A DNA stretch of 64,000 nt from Odontesthes bonariensis. Taxonomy: Eukaryota > Chordata > Actinopteri > Atheriniformes > Atherinopsidae. The stretch spans positions 27,908,197-27,972,196 of the forward strand of contig NC_134509.1 of the NCBI RefSeq assembly GCF_027942865.1, in the 5' to 3' direction. The translations under genes and the position numbers were made by a program. The notes beneath the pieces are model-generated. The model was not told the origin of the DNA and did no database searches. It saw nothing but the letters and a program-made list of their open reading frames with translations. Of this stretch, positions 32,201-44,556 are shown one piece after another (positions within the stretch are counted from its first letter, which is position 1; every line of letters begins with the position of its first letter).

Positions 32201-32589
32201 TACCTGGTATCTGCTCCTCAGATATAATACTACAGATGTAATATAAACTAGAGAATAACTGAGTACATAAATGTAAATACAAACATAAAAAAACATGTTT
32301 AAGCATTGCTTCCCCCCCCATTTCCCCCCATTTATACATTTATTTATCTTTGTACCTTAATTCCCCCTTTCCCCTCTCTAATAGCACCTACAGTATCTTA
32401 GGAGTAAAAGAAGCCGATCTTTATAAAGAAAAAAGGCTGATAGCTAAAGTGCAGATGTTGGCAATTTGTCCAAGCTTTCGATTAGTAAAAGCAGAAACAA
32501 AAGGGAAAATAATTAGGATAAAAATAAAAAGAGATTAAAAACAACGAAATTATATATATAAAAAAAAGGAGACCAGTCTAAATAACCTT
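29201..32589. other. mcrip2 upstream region and gene-poor intergenic DNA
   Basis: The first 400 bases are GC- and CpG-richer than the surroundings and probably hold the mcrip2 promoter. A perfect CRE palindrome, TGACGTCA, lies at 30953-30960 next to GC-rich sequence, suggesting a second promoter with no gene attached. A minus-strand frame at about 30455-30205 (including FGRPRKRMQSPFKEIKQTL) has protein-like composition and a possible AACAG acceptor before it, but I recognise no family. Nothing else is supported. Confidence 0.45.
30953..30960. promoter_or_regulatory. CRE palindrome TGACGTCA
   Basis: A perfect 8-bp cAMP-response element consensus, followed by the GC-rich segment ending GACGGCGCGATCACC. 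CREB/ATF proteins bind this motif. No transcription unit is assigned nearby, so function is unproven. Confidence 0.4.
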
Positions 32590-35432
32590 TGAGTTTACAT
32601 TACTTGACTATACAGTTTCTGAGAAGAAATTTACATATAGAAGGTGTCTATCAGAGGATGCTGTAACCAGATTTAAAGAATTAATTCCATCATCCTTTTC
32701 TTCACTGCCATGTGCAGATATGACAGAGGACGACTACATAAACTTTACTCCAGCAGCATTTGACTCTCTTGTTGACAGCACTATAGTTTCAATGCGTACA
32801 GCACTGGACAATGTTGCCCCTCTGAAAAGGAAGGTAATCAGTCAGAAGAGGTTGGCTCCTTGGTATAATTCACAGCTGCGTGCTTTAAAGCAGACTGCAA
32901 GAAAGCTGGAGAGACAGTGGCGTTCCTCTAATTTAGAAGAGTCTCAGTTAGTCTGGAAAGATAGTTTAACAATGTATAAGAAAGCCCTTCGTAAAGCTAG
33001 AACTGCTTATTATTCATCATTGATAGAAGAGAATAAGAATAATCCCAGGTTTCTTTTCAGCACTGTAGCCAGTCTGACTAAGAGTCCGAGCTCTGCTGAG
33101 CCAGTTATTCCTTTAACTCTCAGCAGTGATGATTTCATGAGCTTCTTTATTAATAAAATTGTTTCTATCAGAGAGAAGATTGATGGAGTCCTTCCCACTA
33201 TTATCAGTGATGTATCATCAAGTACAGCAGCTTTAGAAGTATCTTTAGAACCTGATTTGTATTTAGACGGCTTCTGCCCAGTTGATCTCTCTGAACTAAC
33301 AACAGCAATAGTCTCTTCTAAACCATCAACTTGTGTTTTAGACCCAATCCCAACCAGACTGTTCAAGGAGGTTTTCCCATTAATTGACACTTCCATATTG
33401 GATTTGATCAATCTGTCTTTGTTGACAGGATATGTACCTCAGACTTTTAAGGTTGCTGTAATTAAACCTTTACTTAAAAAACCTACTCTTGATTCAGAAG
33501 TGTTGGCTCATTATAGACCTATATCCAATCTCCCTTTTATGTCTAAAGTTCTTGAAAAAATAGTTGCAGCTCAGCTTTGTGATCATTTACACAGAAATAA
33601 TTTGTTTGAAGAGTTTCAGTCAGGATTCAGAGTGCATCATAGCACAGAAACAGCACTGCTGAAAGTTACCAATGATCTCCTCTTAGCCTCTGATAGCGGA
33701 CTTGTGTCTGTGCTTGTCCTGTTGGATCTCAGTGCTGCATTTGATACGGTCGATCACAGTATCTTATTACACAGACTTGAACATGTTATTGGGATTAAAG
33801 GAACTGCATTAGGCTGGTTTAAATCATATTTATCTGATAGATTTCAGTTTGTTCTTGTAAACGAAGAATCTTCCTCACACACCAGAGTAAGTCATGGAGT
33901 TCCCCAGGGTTCTGTGCTTGGACCAATTCTTTTTACTTTATACATGCTTCCATTAGGTAACATTATTAGACAGCATGGCATAAATTTCCATTGCTATGCT
34001 GATGATACTCAGCTGTACTTATCTATAAAACCAGATGAAACCAATAGGTTGGTCAGACTACAAGCATGTCTTAAAGACATAAAGACCTGGATGAGTCAGA
34101 ACTGTCTGCTGCTAAATTCAGACAAAACTGAAGTCGTTATCTTTGGACCTGAGCGTTTCAGGGAGAAATTGTCTAGCTATATAGTTACTCTAGATGGTAT
34201 TTCCTTGGCTTCTAGTTCTACAGTGAGGAACCTTGGAGTTATTTTTGACCAGAACTTATCATTTGACTCGCATATAAAACAGGTTTCTAGGACTGCCTTC
34301 TTTCACCTTCGTAATATTGTTAAAATCAGGAACATCTTGTCTCAGAGTGATGCAGAAAAACTAATTCATGCATTTGTTACTTCAAGATTGGACTACTGTA
34401 ATTCTTTATTATTGGGCTGTCCTACATATTCTCTGAAAAGCCTTCAGTTGATCCAAAATGCTGCAGCCAGAGTTTTGACGAGAACTAACAGCAGAGATCA
34501 TATTTCTCCAGTTTTAGCTTCTCTTCATTGGCTCCCTGTTAAATTCAGAATAGAATTTAAGATTCTTCTCCTCACATATAAAGCTCTTAATGACCGAGCT
34601 CCATCATATCTTAAAGATCTCATTGTAAGATATTTTCCTAACAGAGCACTTCGTTCCCAAACTGCAGGTTTACTTGAGGTTCCCAGAGTTTCTAAAAGTA
34701 GAATGGGAGGCAGAGCCTTCAGTTATCAGGCCCCTCAATTGTGGAATAAGCTGCCAGTAAATGTCCGGGAAGCAGACACCCTTTCCACTTTTAAGACCAG
34801 GCTTAAAACTTTCCTTTTTGATAAAGCTTATAGTTAGGGATGGCTCAGGTGATCCTGAAACATCCCATAGTTAAGCTGCTATAGGCCTAGACTGCTGGGG
34901 GGCCTCATCTGACACACCTTTCCTCACTTTACTCTCTTTATGTATATGTGATATTATTGTGGTCATTAACTCGTGTTTCCCTGTTCCAACAGATATCCTT
35001 TGAATGGTGTTACAGTGCCGCCGTCGCGGTGGCCCCCTGCCCCCCTCCCCCCCCCCTTTTTCTGTCTTCTCAAACCCCAGCTGGTCGAGGCGGATGGCCA
35101 CCCTTCCTGAGTCTGGTTCTGCCAGAGGTTTCTTCCTGTTAAAAGGGAGTCGTTTCTCTCCACAGTCGCCTCAGGCACGCTGCTCAGGCCGGGAGATTGG
35201 ACCGAAAAACTAAAAGTTTTCAGTGCAATCTGTTGGTTTTCTTAGCTAGGAAATTGTTTTTGAATTGGCTCTATATGAACGAATTGGATTATTTTATGAA
35301 TTATGATTATTATTAATTAATTGAATTCCAATTGGCTTGAATTGGACTTACTATCTAAGTGCCTTGAGATGACATTTGTTGTATTTGGCGCTATATAAAT
35401 AAAAATGAATTGAATTGAATTGAATTAAAACC
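32590..35432 (+). mobile_element. 5'-truncated L2-like LINE with long intact RT frame
   Basis: The frame is open from about 32590 and can start at an ATG at 32720, running 705 residues to 34837. RT motifs seen are [40 protein letters not shown] and the catalytic [11 protein letters not shown], followed by the conserved tail ([33 protein letters not shown]). The upstream frame reads [20 protein letters not shown], then breaks off with no endonuclease, so the copy is 5'-truncated. The 3'UTR is C/T-rich and ends in GCTATATAAATAAAAATG followed by GAATT repeats at about 35405-35432. This is a different family from the two minus-strand copies. The lack of stops suggests recent insertion. Confidence 0.9.
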
Positions 35433-35596
35433 AGATCAATCAGAAAGCACATTGGTTGTTCAGGCTTCTGCTGGATTTCACAATTTTGACCGAAGTGATC
35501 CCAGTTTATCAAAGTTTATTGGATTTGTCGTTGCTCAATGCTCCAACTCACGAGCAAGTTTCATCAAATTAGATTTTGTCATTTTTGGGTTGTCTT

Positions 35597-35633
<37 letters not shown>

Positions 35634-36333
35634 AGCACACAGTAGATGCAAGATAAAAATAATTACTATTTACAGAAAAATATTAAAATATGTACAGAAA
35701 TAAGTCTTATTTGTCTATTAGTTTGAAAAATTAGTTTGAACCTTTTTTCATTTGATTTTATTTTACCAATTTTCCTTTTAGTTTTTCCATAGTTTCCAAA
35801 GCAGGGAAGAGTCACTGTGTTGAACTGCGCCGTACCATGTACTGGAAAAATGCTAAAATAACACATTATAGGCCTTGAAAGACGTAAGTAAAATCCACAA
35901 AATTAAAGAGACAAACAAACAATCAAGCAATAAAAATCCTAAAAGTCCTGAGTTGTTGTGTACAGTACGTTTTATACAGGTCCGTCATAGACTCAAATTA
36001 ACACTGTATCAAAATGTCTATAAACGCAACACATCTGACTGAATTCATAATAATAGAGTGTTCCAGCGATAACAAAACTCGTTACTTGTCCTCTTGTTAT
36101 TAGTTAAGAACCCGAGTGTGATGAGTTTGACGGCGAGTATTCACCCATGAATGCAGAGAAACACACTTACAGTTTTGAAACCATCTCGAGATAAAACAAG
36201 TTCTGACAAGGGAAAGTTTTATCTTACCTGATGCCACGTGTGGGTAAAGAGTCGTGAATGAAAAGTTCCTTTTATTCATGAATTTTGTCTTACAATGAGG
36301 GCGTGCATATCGTTTGCTGCGTTCACGTGTTTC
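35433..36333. other. intergenic between LINE and gde1 3' end
   Basis: AT-rich sequence with a poly-A run at about 35600-35631. The part near 36271-36333 is the inferred gde1 3'UTR. No coding frame is supported. Confidence 0.65.
36271..36276 (-). promoter_or_regulatory. possible gde1 polyadenylation signal
   Basis: TTTATT on the + strand reads AATAAA on the gde1 strand, 58 bases after its stop codon. This would make a very short 3'UTR, so a later site is equally possible. Confidence 0.4.
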
Positions 36334-39300
36334 TCAGTAATGAGGTTCACAGTCCTCCACCAGGCTGTCTGTGATGTAGTTGATGTGCAGCAGCTCCTGG
36401 TAGTACTCCTTCTCCACTTTTGTGTTGACAGTCCAGGCTACAACTTCCACGCCCCTCTGGGCCCAGTACTGCACATAGTCCCTGCAGAGAGCACACAGGA
36501 ACACAGTGTTTGCCTGGTGAGAACAACACGATAAGCTGCTGTACTCTTTAGACGTTCAACTTATCCGACTATCGGTTCATGAAGAATGTACTGGGAACAT
36601 CTCAGAATGCCTGAGACTGAATAATTACAGTCTTAGGGCTCAAATAAAGTAAAATCTTAATGATAATGTGGCAAATATCTTAAGTTTAGAAAATACAGCA
36701 GCATTGATGTGAGCACATGAATGTTGGCTCTCAGCTTCAGAAACTCACGGTGACACAAAGTTCTTCTGTATCAGGAAGGCTGAGATGCCACACAGCCTCC
36801 ACAATACGTGATGGTGCGCCCAGTCCAAAAAGATGTCCATCAGCGTCACCCACTGATGTTTCCATAGCGACGAGAAACGCGGGGCACCATCTCCTAAACG
36901 ACTCAGGCTCCATGGCCTGTGGGTCAATGCTGTGACCACTTCAGGGTCACTCTGTCTCATCTGGACACGGGTGTAAAACAAAGTGTCGATGAGCGTGTGC
37001 ACCACAGCAGCTACAACGGTAACACACGACAGGAATGAAGCTTTTCTGCTTTGTTTTGGTTTTCTCAGACATGACAAACCATTTTTGAAAGGGACGTTTT
37101 TGCCCAATATGACCCGTGAGGCCGACATCTACATTTTATTTGTCTGCATGTGCAAAACATTTGTTAGGACAGATGACAGTGGGATGAAAATGAGAAGCAA
37201 GAGATCAACCAATCAGCCCCTGTGGTTTCACAGAAGCAAAGTGTTGTGATCAAAAATGATGGCAAATATATTTGCAAAGACTTAACCTGAGTTTGTCCAA
37301 CTGCAGACTAAGATTACACAGATTAGAATAAAGGACATTGTCAGGGTTTATAGTCGGACACTCACACAAACCATTTTTTTAGTGTGTTTTTTGCAGCAAA
37401 CTCAAGGATGCAGGACAACTGGCTGCATCCTTGTCACCGGAAAATCTTCAAATGTGTCATTTCATTGTTAGTTGCCCCCTTTCTGCTGTGCAACAATGGT
37501 TTTCCTTACCATCTCATTGTAAATTGTAATTTCCTCCAGCTGTATCATGTATAATAATATGAAAATATGTGAGACAGCTTTTCTTCTACTGGTATGAACT
37601 CAAAGCTTTTGAAGCCCCACATCAGTTTGAACTTTTCATGCAAACAACTACATCTCAACCTGTTCAGATACAGTAACTGGCAGAGCCCTCTCACCCTGTA
37701 GATGACTTTGGGCTCAAAGGAGCAGACGATGCTGCTGTTGTACAGGACCGGATGCTTCTTATATAAGTCTTTGAGAGCTGCCGCTGCCTGGGTGGGAAGG
37801 AAAAAAAAAAAAACACAGTTAGAGTGTGCGTCAGGCTTTGTGTTTTTGTTTACGGTGTTCCCATCCAACCACTTGGTGGTAACTAACAGCTGTATGTGTA
37901 TTGACACACTGCTGTGGGGCCTCCAGTCAGCGCCTAAAACAATAATCAACACAGCAGCTCTGCATTCCTAACGCACCTGAAACTGCGCCTCAACAGACAC
38001 TCATCAAGCTGGCAAAAGCCTTGAAAAAGTCACATTTTCAAAAAAGATTGACTGGTTTGTGAGATTGGGCATTTGCTTTTTTAAATGTAAACTGGAACAT
38101 CCTTTCTTAATAGGCTACCTTATTGTACTTTGCATTGTTTGTAAAGTGACAGTGCCTCACCGTAAATGATAAAGCCTTCAGCTAACGACTAATCTACTTT
38201 TTTATTTTATTCACACATATAAATACAGCTAAAGCTTTATCTATGCGGTTTCAGCAGGTAGGAATTAATATTTGCGTCTGAAACAGACCATCCTGCAACT
38301 TTTTGATCAACTAATGAACTGTTGAGCTGTTCCAGCACACCAACATATAAACAACCCTATTAAACACCTGCAGATGCACCATGATGATTTTGTACTGGAG
38401 CCCTGTAAAAAATATCTTATATCCCAGCATCGTGTTCTCTGCCTTTTGCAATGTTGCCTGCATGGACATCAATTAAAACAACTAACATCATAAATAAATA
38501 CTGTTTGTTTTGTTGGCTGCACCTCATCTGGATGACCTTTGACATCAAAGTAGATTGTGAGCTGTAGTTTGATGCATTCCTCCACCGCTTCCTCCAGAGT
38601 TGGGATCCTCTCCCCTGCAAACTTGTCCCTGGTGACGAAGGAAAGGAGCAAAGCTCACGTTTACAGGTCATGCATTTCAAAAGAGAAGAACATTTTCGTT
38701 TTTTTATCTGGGTGAATTATGATGAAATCCCTTCATGAAGCTGAGTTTCTCACAGTTGAACCTTGACGAAATGATCAAAAATAGAGATTGTTTGAGATTA
38801 GAGCAAATTGTTGCATCAGCATTGTCTAAAAATGTCTAACACAATAATTCATGCCGACTGTTGTTCCTCAAGACCAGTCAGCAAGAGCCTGTATCAGTTT
38901 AAAGCACCTGCCCTAACCTGTGTGCTTTATGAGTGCACTCTTAACTATATTCTTGCTTCTCACCTGAGTCGATGTTTAGCAGCTGCGTCCAGTTTACCCA
39001 ACTCTGAAAATGTCATCTGGCTGAGCGGCCCAGACCCGTTGGTGGTCCGATCCACGGTGTCATCATGCATCAGTATTGAGATGCCGTCAGATGAAAACTC
39101 CAGGTCCAGCTCCACACCGGTTGCACCATTCTTACTGGCCTGCAGCAAAACAGCAGTGTTATATAATATCAGGTTGTCTTGGCTGAAGTCTGAGAAATAA
39201 TTTAATCAAGGAAATTGAAAGGCAGACAACTTTCTGATGTCATCTAAAATAAGTTGGCCTATAAATGAGGTGGCACTGCATAACAGAGATGGAAATGAAG

Positions 39301-39497
39301 GTTTGTTTAAAAAGTTTGTCACAAAATGCTTCCTAATGAAAGAACTAACCGGATTTAAGCTGCAAAGTGTCTCAAATCTGACAGTAGCCTATTATCTGTA
39401 CAGCGGTGTACACCACTGGCCTGCTACTCATACCTCCTGATATCTGCATCCTTGTTTAGAACCGACATTGAACTTTTTGAAGATTTCAGGTCTTTGA

Positions 39498-39529
<32 letters not shown>

Positions 39530-39887
39530 GCAAGGATGAAAATATGACATAAGTTGCGACCATCCCAGGTCATGTGAAGGAGAAACGCCTCAAATCTTTC
39601 CACCCCGCTCCTCTCACCTCCCGTATAGCTGCTATCGTATTCTCCGGTGCGTCGTGCCCACCGCCCCGGTGAGCGACCACCGATACCTTCCCGGTGTCCG
39701 CCGTGCGCGTGGCAGGGTGCAGCACCTGCCGAGCTCGGCTGGTTGCGACTTGGGGGAACCGGAACATGGCCAGGAAAAGGTAGAGGGAGACGGTGAGGAC
39801 TGTTGTCCATATTGGGCTTCGAGTCCCCAATAGGACCACCACGAAGACAAGCGAGTAGAGGGACACTTCGTCTCCCAGCTGAAGCAT
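36334..39887 (-). CDS. gde1: glycerophosphodiester phosphodiesterase 1 (GDE1/MIR16)
   Basis: GDE1 is a membrane enzyme that hydrolyses glycerophosphodiesters such as glycerophosphoinositol and N-acyl-glycerophosphoethanolamines to glycerol-3-phosphate and the alcohol. Exons in coding order are 39887-39618, 39139-38964, 38628-38523, 37787-37695, 36960-36749 and 36481-36334, totalling 1,005 nt (334 residues), close to the usual length. A hydrophobic N-terminal segment covers about 10-42. The GDPD catalytic set is visible: His73-Arg74 in VAHRGGGHDAPENT, Glu100 and Asp102 in GVELDLEF, and His115 in LMHDDTVDRTT. FDVKGH, CSFEPKVIYR and ALTHRPWSL follow. A second hydrophobic region (LWRLCGISAFLIQ) precedes the final EVVAWTVNT and SLVEDCEPHY. 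It is divergent from tmem186 across about 600 bases. Confidence 0.96.
36961..37694 (-). other. gde1 intron
   Basis: Intron before the exon starting MRQSDPEVVTALTHRP. No element is recognised. Confidence 0.8.
37788..38522 (-). other. gde1 intron
   Basis: Intron after the FDVKGHPDE exon. It contains a short A run at 37800-37813 and nothing else I recognise. Confidence 0.8.
38629..38963 (-). other. gde1 intron
   Basis: Short intron before the DKFAGERIPTLEE exon. No further features are seen. Confidence 0.8.
39140..39617 (-). other. gde1 first intron
   Basis: Intron with a poly-T (+) run of about 30 at 39500-39529. No other element is visible. Confidence 0.8.
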
Positions 39888-40484
39888 TGTTGTTGTTATT
39901 ATCTGTTGTTCTCCTGACTTCTTCTTTTGTCAGAGACCAGAAAAAAGCAACTAATAGCGGAGCCGCCGCAGCCTGTCAATGTGACATTTAAAACCCCGAA
40001 AAGATGTTTTCCAAACGCCTTGTCTGACACATGCTCCGCTCTGCGACGATACAACAGGAGCTTTTAAAACTATCAGGAAAACACTCAGAAAGGCGAAAAA
40101 GCCCGAAAATGTGCGGGCTTTTAACCCGTTAAACGACAGGAACACTTTAAGGTTGCACTCCACGGCGGATATGGCAGCTTTGCTCTTCCGTGTCGTCGTG
40201 TATGGAAACCTGCAAACCAGCAAAAAACTGTTCAAGTTAGGCTTGTATTTTCACGAAATCACAAGGACATTTGTTTGAGTTTATCATTTAAAAACTTTCC
40301 ACAAGAGGGCACACGAGCAAACAAAAAGGTTAAAACAACGCTTTGCGCTTCCGGGTTACAGCGCGTCACCGCTGGCTTCATGTTAGCCATATATGTTAGC
40401 CTGCAGTGAGCTAGCTCACCCTGCCTTTGGTCACCTCCTCAGTCTGTGTTTGTCTTCCTCTGTCCGTTTAACTAGTCACCAGTC
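39888..40484. promoter_or_regulatory. bidirectional promoter region of gde1 (-) and tmem186 (+)
   Basis: The two start codons face away from each other 597 bases apart, and the interval is richer in CpG than its flanks. It includes an ETS-like CTTCCGGGT at about 40349-40357. No TATA box stands out, as is usual for housekeeping bidirectional promoters. That the promoter is shared is inferred from geometry alone. Confidence 0.55.
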
Positions 40485-42420
40485 ATGGTGAGCTTCTTAT
40501 TTTCCACATGTCATTCTGCTTTCAGTGCCAAACAAATTACGTGTAATTGTAGTTTTATGCTGCTTATTATGACTATATTTTGTATTGCAAACCATGTCAT
40601 TAAGGCTGGCCTCTTGTAATGATAGAAAAGTTGAACTTTTCTAATAATTTCATATATAATGTCATATTCTGTTAATTGGGGAACTGAACCTGAAATGAAA
40701 CTGTTGATCTTGCAAAATGTAACTGCCTAGTATAATTATTTATAGTACCCAAGGTGTCTTAAATAAAAGGAATGTTTGTTTGGTAATGTTTGTTAAACTG
40801 CATAATAACTGGACTGATTTGGACTGTATCTCATTTGGAATTTAGTGAGTTTAGTAAGTTGTAAATTGAAATGGAATTTTGCGGTCCTGCGTGTGATATA
40901 TTCCCATTTACCTGAGAGACTTTTTTTTTAAAATCTTCACCCCATATAAGATTTAAAGCACGTCTCATTTGTCTTCTATTTGCCTCTTTGACTTCTCTTA
41001 CCTCCCCCTATAAGTCGATCTCGGCTAAATATACTTAAAATGTCTTACTTCCTGAAATGCACCTGTGTGAGAGAGGAGCCAAGAGGTGGACAAGTTTAAA
41101 GGATAAACCAGAGTACCTTTTTCTGATGTCTTTTCAGCATGTGTGACATCTGAATATAAATTGAATTGAATTGGGGCCCAGATAAGGGGGTAGACCCTGA
41201 ATTAGTTCTCTGTCCAGCTGTGCATCTTGCACATGTTTTCAGATCCTCTCCAGTATCTTTGTTGTGGCTGTCTTGTTGATTTAATTTCTCTTAGTGGTAA
41301 TTTGATGCTCACTTTGGTCATTTTACTTGTCTTTTAAAGCCCTTTTTACGTGACTTTGTGATAATTTGGCATCCGTCTGTTATTGTTCTGCATAATATTA
41401 AGTTTGTGAGTTCGAAGCTAAAACGTCGAATTAAGGTTTGAACATCTATTAGATCTTGTGGTAGTAGACCACTTAATCAGGTCTATTATTTTTTTATTTT
41501 GAGATAATTGGCATTAACCAGTTATTTAAAGGAATTACTCACCGATTATTTCACAAAGAAAAATAGAAATTGTAGAAACATCTGCACCTCAAGGAGCTTT
41601 TTCAATGTTTTTGCTGTAGAACAACATTTTTGGTTACCTATAGAATAGTCTATTTTATTGAGCAGTTTAGTTTTTGGAGGTTTAATCAGTTCTTGAGAAA
41701 GACTAATTGATCAGTCTGCACTCTGTTTATCTGATCGGTGTTACTTTTCCACAGATCCGGTCAGTGTTGCTGCGCAGGTTAACGTCCAACATCCTGTCCT
41801 GCACAAGAGGATCATGTCTGCTCTCAGGCCGGATACCTTGTGGTTCGCAACTTCGTTCTCAAGGTCACACATCAATCCAGCAGAGCTGCCGTGGACCCCT
41901 CACACCCAAAGTCACAGCCTTGGTCAGATACTCAGACTTATCCACACAGAAGTACTCTATGATTTACACCCTGCCACACATTAAGCTCCTCAGAGCCGTG
42001 TCCAGGCTCAAACTGCTCCAAACTGCGATCACTTTGGTCATCTTGCCCCCAGTGTATGTGCTCTACTTTCAAGGAAGCGCCTCCCTTTTTCAGGTCAGCT
42101 ACTCCACGGGAATCGCGCTGTTTGCTGGTGTCATGCTGTACACTGCCAGTTACTTCTTCAGGAGGGTCGTGGGGATGATGTACCTGGATCCATCCCAGAC
42201 AACGCTCCAAGTTTCCCACCTCACTTTCTGGGGCAAGCGCCATAATATCTACATCCCCGTGTCAGACGTAATGACCATCTGTGATACAGGGGACTCGGCA
42301 AAAGAGACCATACTGAAACTGAAGAGATACAGCACTGCAGAGACTTTGTATTTCTCCACTAACTACGGACGAGTCTTGGACAAACAGGGTTTTGAGAAAG
42401 TGTTTGGAAGTTTAAAGTGA
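40485..42420 (+). CDS. tmem186: transmembrane protein 186, complex I assembly factor
   Basis: TMEM186 is a mitochondrial inner-membrane protein of the MCIA complex, which assembles respiratory complex I. The second exon, 41755-42420, holds nearly all of the protein. Its first codon is ATC, and the AG before it is a clear acceptor (CCACAG). A phase-0 first exon consisting of just ATG (40485-40487) followed by GTGAGC completes the frame as MIRSVLLRRLTSN, a basic mitochondrial-targeting-like N-terminus. The product is 222 residues. Two membrane segments lie at about 86-107 (TAITLVILPPVYVLYF) and 117-138 (GIALFAGVMLYTASYFFRR). The later HLTFWGKRHN, LKRYS and YGRVLDKQGFEKVFG match the family. An upstream in-frame ATG at 41707 inside the intron is the alternative, but it would read through the acceptor. 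Confidence 0.92.
40488..41754 (+). other. tmem186 intron
   Basis: AT-rich intron with a short LINE-like 3' tail (ATTGA repeats after TATAA) at about 41152-41174. No other element is recognised. Confidence 0.75.
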
Positions 42421-43486
42421 TCATTTGTTCATAAGTTTTTTTTTTTTTTTTTTTAATGATAGAATTACCCTGGATATTTTGATTAAAACATGACAAGTAT
42501 GAGGTTGATATGTTGTGCATGACAACTAATTAAAATGATAAGATTATAGATTTGAAAATGGTTGCTCTTATATTTTCTGACTGAAATATCACCAGTCTGG
42601 TACATTCACTGAGAATTAGTAGATGAATGAGAGTTGTTTTCGTCAGTGTGAATGAATCCTGAATGTCCTAATGGAGCAATGAACAGACAGTAAAAAAAGG
42701 CTTGAACTGATCAGATTGATCCTTCCTCGAATGGCAATTTTATTCCCAAATATTTACATATCCTTCATCTGCAGTTCAGCCTTAGACAGTTGGTACTGAT
42801 CCATATTTTAGGAACAATCTTGCTACAAGTTAAGGTGTTGAAATAGCCCAGATTCAGAAATCACCGCACTGCAGAATATAACGCAACGCTGTTAGTGAAG
42901 CAACCGCAAAAACACTGATATAACAATACAAGATGAAAACATATAAGCTCACTGTACAACATGACTGTTTCAAGATTACAAGGTGTTTCAAGCCAGCTTG
43001 AAGGCCACAATATAAAGTGGAGCCTAAATTCAGAGATTAAGAAAAGAGGATTTTTTTCTTAAAGGAAAAAATAAATCAATAGCCAAAGATATATACTTCG
43101 TGTCTTATCTGGAAGGCTTTATACTCCATCTTCACAGGTGTAGCCCATTAAGACGGTTCCCCCCTTGAAGCTGATGCACTACCTAAAGACTCGGCCACTG
43201 CCACTGCAAGGCCAATGGGGATACAGAGGGGCCTAAATCAGGCCATAACTTTGAACTATATCAACCACAACATATTATGTATATGTAATGTTTTAGTCCT
43301 CTTATACCGTAGAAAGAAATGTAAGCACTATCCACTTCAGAAAGCACCAAAGCCATATAATCAGAGAATTAAAAAAAGCAGATCAATTGCAGAGAAATAT
43401 ACTTTTTCTGGAAGTTCTGGAGGAAAATTGATAGTCAGATGCTTCGTGAAGAGAACAACACGAAATTGTTATCCAATGTGCTATCA
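42421..43486. other. tmem186 3' flank and intergenic DNA
   Basis: A run of T follows the stop at 42438-42455, and ATTAAA (42529-42534) is a possible polyadenylation signal. The rest has no supported gene. Confidence 0.55.
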
Positions 43487-43860
43487 GGCTCGGACTGGCA
43501 ATCTGTGAGACCGGGCAAATGCCCGGTGGGCCGGTCCACATCTGGGCCGGTGGCCTCCGATTTTTTTTTTTATTTTTTTAAAACGATTTTTAAATGTATT
43601 TATCTAGTCTACATTTGATAGCAGCCCGTTAATGGCCATGTGCACAGACCTTGCCTCTTCAGGACAAGTTCAGAAGCAGGTGCGTGTTACGATTGCGCCC
43701 CCTGCCCCCATCCCTCAAGTGGATCTGTCCATACAGGATCTCTGCGGATCCTTAAAAAGTATTAAAAAGTCTTAAATAAAAAATACGTTTTTTTAAGGTC
43801 TTAAAATGTCTTAAATTTCGCCGATTTTCGAAGAGTGGCATTAAATTTCATCTTGGCGGA
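43487..43860. repeat. probable interspersed repeat, unclassified
   Basis: The segment opens with CAGGCTCGGACTGGCAATCT and a GGGCCGG-rich stretch, has a T homopolymer at 43560-43570, and continues into AAAAAGTATTAAAAAGTCTT-type sequence. These word patterns remind me of dispersed fish transposon ends. I see neither a clear terminal inverted repeat nor a target duplication, so the class and limits are uncertain. Confidence 0.4.
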
Positions 43861-44556
43861 ATGAAAGAAAGATATGCCTGGAGAGAGCTTTTGTGTGTGC
43901 GCCAGTACTTCCGGTGATTTGACAGCTAGAACGTCAGGTTAGGGCCAGTGGCCGTAAACAAAGGTTAACTTATAGCCGAGAAGAAAGATGATAATATAAC
44001 GTAGCTAAAAAGACTAGCTTTCTTCAGTAGCCTAATGCTTACCGATTTAGCATGCCTAGCAGCCTCGTTGCTAATGCTAGCCGCCGTAACGTTACCAACC
44101 ATACCCGACGTCAAGGAGTTGGCTGAGCAGTTATGGAGGGGCTGGCAGAGTTAACTTCATAATGGGTGAGTGCAGGTTTCATTCACTTGTTTTCATTCTT
44201 TCACAGGAGTGGCCTGTCATATCATGGCGTCTCTATATATCTGTGGACACATCAGGTGCTGTAGGTTTATATTTCTTGAAGGATTTTGATATCACTTTTT
44301 AAGCGCAAATAAATTGGCAAGTTATCATGAAAATCTGTCTCACGCACGTACTTGCGTGCCTTCCTCTGGAAAAGCCATGGAAACAGAACGGAGCGCGTTC
44401 GAACCCCTATACTAGGCTGCTGAGTTCTTTACTTCCTTCCTTTTTACCTGAACTTGGACTGAACATCCACAAAGCTTTGGTAAAAAACCTGGTCAGCCTT
44501 TTATTGCTGAAAAAGTTGGTGAATCACACAAGGAAGAAGAAAAAACTCAACCAGAA
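43861..44556 (+). other. upstream region of the unrecognised gene
   Basis: CpG-rich sequence with an ETS-like ACTTCCGGTG at about 43909. A strong donor (AATGG/GTGAGT) lies at 44165. If the ATG at 44162 were used, its G would join the exon at 45903 in frame (MGLGYIGERP), giving an alternative start for the gene downstream. Confidence 0.4.

Noticed and set aside
41707..41754. Upstream ATG giving a longer tmem186 N-terminus
   Set aside because: These codons run through a clear CCACAG acceptor in the intron. An ATG-only exon at 40485 with a GTGAGC donor gives a cleaner, basic N-terminus.
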